From Modestobacter sp. (GTDB taxonomy: Bacteria; Actinomycetota; Actinomycetes; Mycobacteriales; Geodermatophilaceae): DNA of 7,736 nucleotides. The translations under genes and the position numbers were made by a program. The stretch covers positions 1 through 7,736 of the forward strand of contig JAOPWG010000178.1 of assembly GCA_025965775.1 (NCBI GenBank). Direction: 5' to 3'. The notes beneath the pieces were generated by a model. That model saw nothing but the letters and a program-made list of their open reading frames with translations, made no database searches and was not told where the DNA came from. This document shows, in pieces, positions 1-5,011 of the stretch (positions are counted from its first letter, which is position 1; the number at the start of each line of letters is the position of its first letter).

Positions 1-294
1 ATGTCGTTCACCGCGATCTGGGGGGTGCTGTCAGGACGGACCTGGGTGGAGGTCATGTGGTCGAGTGCTCCGGACGGGGGGTGCGCAGGGACAGGACAGT
101 GTCCACGGCCGGGCCGGCCGTGGGGAGTGCACGGGAGAGGCGGCGAGCGACGTCCCCCGCGTACGGGCTTCCGCGTACGGGGAACAGCACCACAGACCTC
201 TGGCGCATCCCCATGGTACGGACGTCGGGGCGGTCCGGTCCACCTGGGTCACCGGGATCCCTGGCGCACCGTGGCGTGCCACCATCGGCGCGTC
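1..294. other. Upstream region without a recognisable gene
   Basis: No convincing coding sequence is visible here. The methyltransferase frame stays open back to position 1, but the translation in this stretch is rich in Arg, Gly, Trp and Pro, resembles no known domain, and reads like an open GC-rich frame. The only structure I see is an 11-bp direct repeat, CCGCGTACGGG, at 157-167 and 171-181 (period 14). It could be part of the promoter region of the methyltransferase or of a gene outside the window. I found no clear -35/-10 pair. Confidence 0.5.
157..181. repeat. 11-bp direct repeat upstream of methyltransferase
   Basis: CCGCGTACGGG occurs twice, at 157-167 and 171-181, separated by the three bases CTT. 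Each copy contains the partly self-complementary core CGTACG. The 14-bp period is not an obvious helical-phase repeat. A regulator site is possible, but so is chance in GC-rich DNA. Confidence 0.4.
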
Positions 295-1161
295 ATGAGC
301 CTGCCACCCACCCCGCCGGGACCCCCGACGCCCACGCTCCCCCTGGCCTCCGACGGTTACCCGGCGGCCGGTGGGGTCACCCGCCGGGCGACCGGGCCGG
401 CGGAGTCGGCCCGGGCCAACCGCGGATGGTGGGACGCCGCGGCGCCGGCGTACCTCTCCGAGCACGGCGGCGATCTGGGTGACGTGGACTTCCTGTGGTG
501 CCCCGAGGGGCTGCGGGAGGGCGAGGCCCGCCTGCTCGGGGACGTCGCCGGCCGGCGGGTCCTGGAGATCGGCTGCGGCTCGGCACCGTGCGCCCGCTGG
601 CTGCACCGGGCCGGCGCCGAGGTGCTCGCCCTGGACGTCTCCGGTGGCATGCTCGCGCGGGCCTCGGAGCTGAACCGGGCCACCGGGATCCCCGTGCCGC
701 TGGTGCAGGCCGACGCCGGCGCCCTGCCGCTGACCGACGGCAGCGTGGACCTGGCCTGCTCGGCGTTCGGCGGTCTGCCCTTCGTCGCCGACGCCCGGGG
801 GGTGCTCGCCGAGGTCGCGCGGGTACTGCGGCCCGGCGGCCGCTTCGTCGCCTCGGTGAACCACCCGATGCGCTGGCCGATGCCCGACTCACCCGACCCG
901 GAGGACCTGCAGGTCGTCTCCTCCTACTTCGACCGGCGGCCGTACGTGGAGACCGACGGCGCGGGCCGCACCGTCTACGTGGAGCACCACCGCACGGTCG
1001 GTGACTGGGTACGGGCGGTGGTCGGCGCGGGGCTGGTGCTCACCGACCTGCTCGAGCCGGAGTGGACGCCGGGCCGCACGCAGACCTGGGGCCAGTGGTC
1101 GCCGGAGCGGGGCGCACTGGTGCCGGGCACGCTGATCCTGGTCTGCGACCTGCCCGCCTGA
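295..1161 (+). CDS. Class I SAM-dependent methyltransferase
   Basis: This is a cytosolic methyltransferase of the Methyltransf_11 (UbiE/BioC-like) type, 288 residues from the chosen ATG. Motif I, VLEIGCGSA, lies at about residues 89-97 and binds the SAM amino acid part. Strand 2 ends in LALDVSGGM with Asp114, expected to hold the ribose. QADAGALPL (about 138-146) is the acidic motif next to adenine, and LRPGGRFVAS is the post-III strand. The first 30 residues are Pro-rich and low in conservation value; the family body starts near ARANRGWWD. The ATG at 295 was chosen because everything upstream looks non-coding. No good Shine-Dalgarno sequence precedes it, and an in-frame GTG at 271 is an alternative. 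The methyl acceptor cannot be told from sequence. In other actinobacteria a methyltransferase of this kind is, as I recall, often near polA, so it is probably a housekeeping neighbour and not part of the catabolic cluster. Confidence 0.9.
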   Translation: MSLPPTPPGPPTPTLPLASDGYPAAGGVTRRATGPAESARANRGWWDAAAPAYLSEHGGDLGDVDFLWCPEGLREGEARLLGDVAGRRVLEIGCGSAPCARWLHRAGAEVLALDVSGGMLARASELNRATGIPVPLVQADAGALPLTDGSVDLACSAFGGLPFVADARGVLAEVARVLRPGGRFVASVNHPMRWPMPDSPDPEDLQVVSSYFDRRPYVETDGAGRTVYVEHHRTVGDWVRAVVGAGLVLTDLLEPEWTPGRTQTWGQWSPERGALVPGTLILVCDLPA

Positions 1162-1363
1162 TCAGCGCTGCTCGGGCACCAGCACGACGTGGGGGCCGGT
1201 GCCGCTGGCGGTCCGCGCCACGCCTCGGCCACCTGGGACATCGGCAGGACATCGGCAGCACCTCGTGCGCTCCCGTCATCCGGCCGGCCGAAGCGGCGGC
1301 CAGCACGGCGTCGATCGCGCCGGCTCGCTGCTCCGGGGTGAGCGAGTTGTTCGATCCTGGCGC
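1162..1363 (-). pseudogene. C-terminal remnant of a zinc-binding / quinone oxidoreductase-like dehydrogenase
   Basis: Three minus-strand frames join into one plausible protein end. Reading from 1363 downwards, the first frame gives NNSLTPEQRAGAIDAVLAAA and then SAGRMTGAHEVLPMS. A second frame gives LPMSQVAEAWR. A third gives RTASGTGPHVVLVPEQR and stops at 1162-1164. Joined, the order (helix, xGR, xxVLPMSxVAEAWRR, then VVLVP, stop) matches the typical C-terminus of medium-chain dehydrogenases of the quinone oxidoreductase type. The first shift coincides with an 11-bp tandem duplication (1236-1257); removing one copy restores the frame. The second, near 1212-1217, needs one extra base or two fewer. 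Nothing of the catalytic or NADP-binding domains is present, so this is a truncated relic directly downstream of the LigA-like stop. The family call rests on this short motif only. Confidence 0.5.
1236..1257. repeat. 11-bp perfect tandem duplication inside the dehydrogenase remnant
   Basis: GGACATCGGCA is present twice head to tail (1236-1246 and 1247-1257). Because 11 is not a multiple of three, it shifts the reading frame of the dehydrogenase-like sequence on the minus strand exactly where LPMSC departs from LPMSQ. It looks like a slippage duplication that inactivated or further degraded the gene. Confidence 0.8.
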
Positions 1364-1417
1364 TCGGTCCAGGCCGGCGGCAGCCCCGGGACCTGCACGA
1401 CGGCAGCGTGCACCGGC

Positions 1418-1777
1418 TCAGGTGGTGATGTCGGGGTAGGGCATGGAGACGTGGTCCATCGCCCGTGCGTAGGCCCGCTGGTACTCCATCGGGCCGTGGT
1501 CGCGCTCGAACATCGCGATGAAGAGCGTGAGCGTGAGGAACGGGTGGGCGCCCATCTGGAACAGCGTCACGTGGTCGTGCTCGCGCAGCGCCGTCCGCTC
1601 CTCCTCGGTGAACGACAGCCACGTCGTCTTCTCGTGCGAGATGCAGTTGAGGATGGTGGTGGCCATCTCCTGCTCCCACCACGCCACGGTGCCCGCCGGG
1701 TCCTCGCGGTAGCGCTCGACCAGGTCGGGGTCCCGGTCGACGGTGTAGAGGAACTTGTCGATCAGGTACTTGCTCAC
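1418..1777 (-). CDS. LigA-like small subunit of a class III extradiol dioxygenase
   Basis: This 119-residue protein resembles the alpha (LigA) subunit of protocatechuate 4,5-dioxygenase. In known enzymes that small helical subunit caps the active site of the catalytic LigB subunit and has no metal site of its own. Visible features are the N-terminal helix SKYLIDKFLYTVDRDPDLVERY, here cited as SKYLIDKF...DLVERY at residues 2-23, and the LigA-like core with the LSFTEEERTALREHD segment (about 60-74), followed by the GAHPFLTLTLF helix. The start is GTG at 1777, preceded by GGAGG at 1785-1789 with a 7-base gap. It overlaps the stop of the LigB-like gene by four bases (GTGA), which suggests translational coupling and equal amounts of both subunits. 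It is the last gene of the operon; the remnant dehydrogenase follows. The subunit assignment is solid by pattern and context; the substrate is unknown. Confidence 0.82.
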   Translation of the reverse strand: MSKYLIDKFLYTVDRDPDLVERYREDPAGTVAWWEQEMATTILNCISHEKTTWLSFTEEERTALREHDHVTLFQMGAHPFLTLTLFIAMFERDHGPMEYQRAYARAMDHVSMPYPDITT

Positions 1778-2655
1778 GCCGACACCTCCGCAGCGGCTGG
1801 GACTCCGTTCGGATACCAGGTGAAGTAGGCCTCCATGGTGTGGAACAGGTCCAGGGTGTCGACGTGGTCGGCCTTCCGCCCCTCGCCGGCCACGCCCATC
1901 ATCAGCATGAAGTCCATGAACCCGTGGGTCGCGTTGCCCGGGGAGTGCAGGCTGTCCAGCGTCACCTCGGCCAGGCAGCCCTCGATGTCGCCGCTGGCGA
2001 TCCACTCCACGGCCTTGCGGTCGAACTCCGGGTCGGGCCCGTGCTCGCCGAACTGGCGCGGCCCCCCGAGCTCCAGCGACAGGTGCCCGGTGCCGATGAC
2101 CGCGACGCGCTTGTCGCTCGGCCAGGACTCGACCATCTCCCGGATGGCCCTGCCCAGCTGCACGAACCGTCTGGGCTGCGGCATCGGCGGGGCGAAGATA
2201 TTGGTGTACACCGGCACGATCGGCAGGTCCGCCTGCGGCCGGAGCGTGATGATCGGGCAGGTGATGCTGTGGTCGATCCGCAGCTCGTTGCTGAACGCCA
2301 GGTCGAAGTCCCGGTCCAGCCCGTCGCGCAGGAGGTGGGCGGCCAGGTCCTCCTCGCCGCGCAGCCGCATCTTCGGCAGCCCGAACTCGCGTTCCTCGTT
2401 GTACCAGTTGGCATCGAAGTAGGGCGCCTTGCCGACGAGGAACTGCGGCATGTTGTCCAGCCACAGCTGGTGGAAGTGGTCGCTGCCGACCATCACCAGC
2501 ACGTCGGGCTCGGCCGCCGTCAGGGTCTCGCGGAAGCGCTCGATCTTCGCGACCCACTCGTCGGCGAAGGGCGGTCGGTCCGCGCCGGTGGAGGTGCTGG
2601 CCCGGTAGTAGAACGGGTGGTGCGTGGACGCGATGACCGCGGCCAGTTCAGCCAT
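1774..2655 (-). CDS. LigB-like (DODA-type) extradiol ring-cleavage dioxygenase, catalytic subunit
   Basis: This 293-residue protein has the size and fold pattern of LigB, the iron(II) enzyme that opens catecholic rings next to the hydroxyls. Recognisable parts are STHHP (His12/His13, matching the first Fe ligand), VGSDHFHQLW (His60, second ligand region), RIDHSITCP (His129), VPVYTNIFAPP and IGTGHLSLELGGPR (about 187-200), then PDPEFDRKAVEW. Two positions look atypical. The LSH catalytic His of LigB relatives appears as Leu194, with a His three residues earlier (His191). The GNGxHE segment that normally carries the Glu ligand reads GNATHG (240-245). The start ATG at 2655 was chosen for its GGAGG at 2661-2665, five bases away, and because MAELAAVIAS matches the family N-terminus; an ATG at 2703 would add 16 Pro-rich residues. 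It overlaps the lyase stop by 8 bp and the LigA-like start by 4 bp. Ring-opening activity is inferred; the substrate is unknown. Confidence 0.82.
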   Translation of the reverse strand: MAELAAVIASTHHPFYYRASTSTGADRPPFADEWVAKIERFRETLTAAEPDVLVMVGSDHFHQLWLDNMPQFLVGKAPYFDANWYNEEREFGLPKMRLRGEEDLAAHLLRDGLDRDFDLAFSNELRIDHSITCPIITLRPQADLPIVPVYTNIFAPPMPQPRRFVQLGRAIREMVESWPSDKRVAVIGTGHLSLELGGPRQFGEHGPDPEFDRKAVEWIASGDIEGCLAEVTLDSLHSPGNATHGFMDFMLMMGVAGEGRKADHVDTLDLFHTMEAYFTWYPNGVPAAAEVSA

Positions 2656-3505
2656 GACGACCTCCGGTGGTGTCGGTGCCCGGGGGGGCGGGAAGGGGCT
2701 CACTGACGTAGGGGTCCGGGGGAACGGACCGGTTGTTCAGGTCCACCGACAGGAAGACGTCGTTGGCCACCGGATTGCGCAGCTCCTCGGCCAGCTGCCC
2801 GATCAGCCCCGCGGTCCGGGCGAGCAGGGCGAAGCCGCGCAACAGCTCCAGCGGCAGGCCGAGATCGGCCAGCGCGGCGCCGCACACGCCGGCGCCGTTC
2901 AGCGGCAGGGTCTTCCCGAGCACCTGCGGGTGGACGCGTCCGATGGCAGCGAACAGCGACAGGTGCGGCCCGACCAGCCCCTCCTCGGCGGCGATCTGCA
3001 GCAGCCGCGGCGTGCGCGGGTCGCCGTCCTTGTGCACGTGGTGGCCCAGCCCGGGGACGAAGCGCCGCGCCGCGCGCTGGGCGGTCACCGTCTCCAGCGC
3101 CAGGGCGTCCCAGCCGGCGTCGTCGGCGGGCAGAGCGCCCTCGACCCCGGTCAGCACGTCGTGCAGGAATCGGCCGCAGTCCTCGGTCACCCCCAGGAAC
3201 CGCGAGCCGCCACCGAGCAGACCGGCCGCGAGCGCCCCCTGCACCGAGTCCGGCGCCGACAGGTAGGTCAGCCGGGTGACGATCGCCGTCGGGGTGAATC
3301 CGTGGTCGGCGAGCGCGGCCAGCACCGCCTCGAACACCCGGGTCTCCCCCGGGGTGGGCCGCCGCTGGGTGGCCAGCCAGAAGGCGAGCTCGCCGAAGCC
3401 GACCGAGCCCATCACGTCCCGGGCGAGGTCCTGCCCGAGCAGGGTGATCGTCTCCCGGCTCGAGGCACCCAGCGCGGTCGGGTAGACCGGTCGGTCGGTA
3501 TTCAT
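2648..3505 (-). CDS. Citryl-CoA lyase-like protein (citrate synthase fold)
   Basis: At 285 residues this is a short citrate synthase-superfamily protein, close in size to stand-alone citryl-CoA lyases and to the C-terminal lyase module of ATP-citrate lyase. Family landmarks are LADHGFTPTA (His68), AAGLLGGGSRFLG (about 93-105, compare GDRFGGA in ATP-citrate lyase), PGLGHHVHKDGDPRTPRLL (His155 region), LPLNGAGVCGAALADLGLP (200-218) and FALLARTAGLIGQLAEE (225-241). Known relatives use two His and one Asp; here both His are present, but the NVDG motif carrying the Asp reads NGAG (203-206). The reaction would be cleavage or condensation of a CoA thioester with a 2-oxo acid or similar. The ATG at 3505 is supported by GGAGGAG at 3510-3516; a start at 3520 is also open. 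It is the second gene of the operon, after the CoA-transferase, which would supply a CoA thioester substrate. Confidence 0.8.
   Translation of the reverse strand: MNTDRPVYPTALGASSRETITLLGQDLARDVMGSVGFGELAFWLATQRRPTPGETRVFEAVLAALADHGFTPTAIVTRLTYLSAPDSVQGALAAGLLGGGSRFLGVTEDCGRFLHDVLTGVEGALPADDAGWDALALETVTAQRAARRFVPGLGHHVHKDGDPRTPRLLQIAAEEGLVGPHLSLFAAIGRVHPQVLGKTLPLNGAGVCGAALADLGLPLELLRGFALLARTAGLIGQLAEELRNPVANDVFLSVDLNNRSVPPDPYVSEPLPAPPGTDTTGGRHG
2661..2665 (-). promoter_or_regulatory. Ribosome binding site of the LigB-like gene
   Basis: GGAGG on the minus strand lies five bases before the ATG at 2655. It lies within the last codons of the upstream lyase gene and is the reason for preferring 2655 over the earlier in-frame ATG at 2703. 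Confidence 0.7.
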
Positions 3506-3584
3506 CGTTCTCCTCCGCACTCGTTCCGCTCCTCGGTCGCTGGCGCTCCCTGCGATGCTCGCTCGCGCGTCGTCCGCACGGTGG
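3506..3584 (-). other. Short intergenic spacer with GAGCG-rich sequence
   Basis: The only real gap within the operon (79 bp) separates the CoA-transferase stop from the lyase start. On the minus strand it carries repeated GAGCG/GCGAG pieces (GAGCGAGCATCGC, GGGAGCGCCAGCGACC, GAGGAGCGGAACGAG) and ends in the lyase ribosome binding site. No strong hairpin with a closed stem is obvious. It could be an mRNA-processing or intergenic repeat element; a separate promoter is not visible. Confidence 0.4.
3510..3516 (-). promoter_or_regulatory. Ribosome binding site of the lyase-like gene
   Basis: GGAGGAG on the minus strand is four bases before the ATG at 3505, an ideal anti-16S match. It overlaps the in-frame alternative start at 3520, which therefore lacks its own site. 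Confidence 0.7.
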
Positions 3585-4790
3585 TCACGGGCGGCCCTCC
3601 GGGGTCGTCGCGGCCGCCTCGGCCAGCCAGCGGCGGATCTCCGCGCCGTGCTCGTCGAGCGCGGGTGGCGGCAGCCGGTAGTGGGCGGGGGTGTCGGAGA
3701 AGCGGATCGGGTTGCGCACCGACGGGACGGCGGCCGCTCCCTCGCCGACGGTCACCACGGGGTCGAGACCGACCTCCTCGGCGAAGGCGACGCCCTGGTC
3801 GACGGTGTTGATCGGCCCGCAGGGGACGCCGGCGCCGATGATGTCGCGGAACCACTCGAGCTTGGTCCGGGTGCGCAGCCGCTCGACCAGCAGCGGCCGC
3901 AGTTGCTCGCGGTTCGCCGTCCGGTCCTCGTTGCGGGCGAACCGCGGGTCGTCGGCCAGCCCGGGCACGCCGAGCACCTCGACCAGCTTGCGGAACTGGC
4001 CGTTGTTGCCCGCGGTGATGATCAGGTCGCCGTCGGCGCAGGGCAGCGGCTCGTACGGGAACAGGCTCGGGTGGCTGTTGCCCATCCGGAAGGGGACGAC
4101 GCCACCGGCCACCCACGCGCTGGACTGGTTGACCAGCCCGGACAGCGCAGAGGACAGCAGGTTGACCTCGACGTGCTGCCCCCGTCCGGTCTCGTCCCGG
4201 TGGTGCAGTGCCGACAGCACGCCGATGGTCGCGTGCAGGCCCGCCATCACGTCGAACACCGAGATGCCGGCCCGGAACGGCTCACCGGCCGGGTCGCCGG
4301 TCAGGCTCATCAGCCCGGAGATCGCCTGGACGATGAGGTCGTAACCGGGCAGCGACGCACCGCCCGGTTGACTGCCGAAACCGGTGATGGAGGCGTAGAC
4401 CACCGCGGGGTTGTCGCGGCGGACCGAGTCGTAGTCCAGGCCGAAGCGCGCCAGGCCGCCGGTCTTGAAGTTCTCGACGACCACGTCCGCACGCCGGGCC
4501 AGCTCCCGGGCGGCGGCCAGGTCCCCGGGGTCCTTGAGGTCCAGCGCGATCGAACGCTTGTTGCGGTTGACGCCCAGGTAGTACGTCGCCACGTCCTCGC
4601 GCACCGGGGGCTGCCAGCTGCGCGTGTCGTCGCCGGCGGGGCCTTCCACCTTGACCACCTCGGCCCCCAGATCGGCCAGCAGCATCGTGGCGTACGGGCC
4701 GGCCAGGATCCGGGAGAAGTCGGCGACCAACAGCCCGGCGAGCGGACCGCCGCCGGTCCTGGCGCCTGGCACTGCCTGAGGTCCCGTCAT
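3585..4790 (-). CDS. CaiB/BaiF-family CoA-transferase
   Basis: This is a family III CoA-transferase of 401 residues, full length for the family. Such enzymes move CoA from a donor such as succinyl-CoA to a carboxylic acid through an aspartyl-CoA anhydride. The N-terminal block reads LLVADFSRILAGPYATMLLA (21-39) and then DLGAEVVKVEGP. NRNKRSIALDLKDPG (75-89) and ADVVVENFKTGGLARFGLDY (101-120) are the standard Rossmann-like core. GYDLIVQAISGLMSLTG (149-165) and SVFDVMAGLHA (177-187) follow, the latter with Asp180 as the likely catalytic residue. GRGQHVEVNLL and the later ITAGNNGQFRKL complete the pattern. It is the first gene of the minus-strand operon, with only a weak ribosome site before its ATG. 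The acyl substrate cannot be named. With a citryl-CoA-lyase-like gene next, a pairing like succinyl-CoA:citramalate CoA-transferase with citramalyl-CoA lyase is a reasonable model. Confidence 0.92.
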   Translation of the reverse strand: MTGPQAVPGARTGGGPLAGLLVADFSRILAGPYATMLLADLGAEVVKVEGPAGDDTRSWQPPVREDVATYYLGVNRNKRSIALDLKDPGDLAAARELARRADVVVENFKTGGLARFGLDYDSVRRDNPAVVYASITGFGSQPGGASLPGYDLIVQAISGLMSLTGDPAGEPFRAGISVFDVMAGLHATIGVLSALHHRDETGRGQHVEVNLLSSALSGLVNQSSAWVAGGVVPFRMGNSHPSLFPYEPLPCADGDLIITAGNNGQFRKLVEVLGVPGLADDPRFARNEDRTANREQLRPLLVERLRTRTKLEWFRDIIGAGVPCGPINTVDQGVAFAEEVGLDPVVTVGEGAAAVPSVRNPIRFSDTPAHYRLPPPALDEHGAEIRRWLAEAAATTPEGRP

Positions 4791-4819
4791 CGGTTCCCGA
4801 CACCTCTCGATCGTCGTCC

Positions 4820-4845
4820 GCTCAACGGACGATCGTCCGCTGAGC
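4820..4845. promoter_or_regulatory. Candidate operator 1 (26-bp near-perfect palindrome) before the CoA-transferase
   Basis: The core CGGACGATCGTCCG (4826-4839) is a perfect 14-bp palindrome. It is flanked by GCTCA (4820-4824) and TGAGC (4841-4845), so the palindrome extends to 26 bp with a single mismatched pair (A4825/C4840). A further half-site CGTCCG lies at 4815-4820. It sits about 36 bp before the CoA-transferase ATG and downstream of the minus-strand promoter candidate, a position suited to a repressor. The IclR protein of this window is the likely ligand (inference). Confidence 0.65.
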
Positions 4846-4854
4846 TGCCCGCGC

Positions 4855-4884
4855 AGTCTTGGGCGGGCCGCCTGGTGATGTCAA
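4855..4884 (-). promoter_or_regulatory. Candidate promoter of the CoA-transferase operon
   Basis: On the minus strand a perfect TTGACA (4884-4879) is followed after 18 bases by AAGACT (4860-4855), which keeps the A at position 2 and T at position 6 of the actinobacterial -10 pattern TAnnnT. Transcription would start near 4848, leaving an untranslated leader that contains operator 1. Confidence 0.45.
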
Positions 4885-4918
4885 GCGAGGAGATGCACCG
4901 GAACCGCCCGCTTGACAT
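4878..4918. repeat. 10-bp perfect inverted repeat holding both -35 boxes
   Basis: ATGTCAAGCG (4878-4887) and CGCTTGACAT (4909-4918) are exact reverse complements, separated by 21 bases. Each arm contains one of the two divergent TTGACA boxes. The symmetry may simply mean duplicated promoter parts, or it may be a binding site for an activator dimer acting on both promoters. Confidence 0.7.
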
Positions 4919-4940
4919 GTGCGCGGAGTCACCCGAAGGT
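4912..4940 (+). promoter_or_regulatory. Candidate promoter of the amidohydrolase gene
   Basis: A perfect TTGACA (4912-4917) is followed after 17 bases by GAAGGT (4935-4940), a weak -10 that keeps A2 and T6. Transcription would start near 4947, upstream of operator 2 and about 65 bases before the ATG. The poor -10 would suit a promoter that needs an activator. Confidence 0.42.
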
Positions 4941-4960
4941 GAGCCCTCACCGAGTTGACC

Positions 4961-4986
4961 GTTGTGCGGACAGTCGTCCGCTCGAC
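4961..4986. promoter_or_regulatory. Candidate operator 2 (palindrome) before the amidohydrolase
   Basis: CGGACAGTCGTCCG (4967-4980) matches operator 1 at 12 of 14 positions, differing only at two central bases. The symmetric part is GCGGAC-AGTC-GTCCGC (4966-4981), with weaker symmetry to 4961/4986 and an outer CCGAGT (4950-4955)/ACTCGG (4985-4990) pair. It ends 31 bp before the amidohydrolase ATG, mirroring the placement of operator 1. Confidence 0.65.
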
Positions 4987-4998
4987 TCGGCGATGCTT

Positions 4999-5008
4999 GG
5001 AGGAGGAG
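4999..5008 (+). promoter_or_regulatory. Ribosome binding site of the amidohydrolase gene
   Basis: GGAGGAGGAG ends three bases before the ATG at 5012, giving GGAGG cores at several usable spacings. It fixes the start at 5012 over an upstream in-frame start at 4955, whose extra codons would run through operator 2. Confidence 0.75.
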
Positions 5009-5011
5009 TCC

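Noticed and set aside
1..294. Extension of the methyltransferase reading frame to position 1
   Set aside because: The extra residues show no family similarity and have the composition of an open GC-rich non-coding frame. The conserved protein begins well after the ATG at 295.
1418..2557. One long minus-strand frame joining the LigA-like protein to 260 upstream codons
   Set aside because: The upstream part is an out-of-frame reading of the LigB-like gene. The GTG at 1777 with its GGAGG marks the true start.
3570..3577. TCGTCCGC half-site in the operon spacer as a third operator
   Set aside because: Only one arm is present, with no inverted partner, and such octamers are expected by chance in this composition.
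2624..4958. Long plus-strand open frames opposite the lyase and CoA-transferase genes
   Set aside because: They are antisense shadows of two clear families in GC-rich DNA, without recognisable domains or ribosome binding sites.
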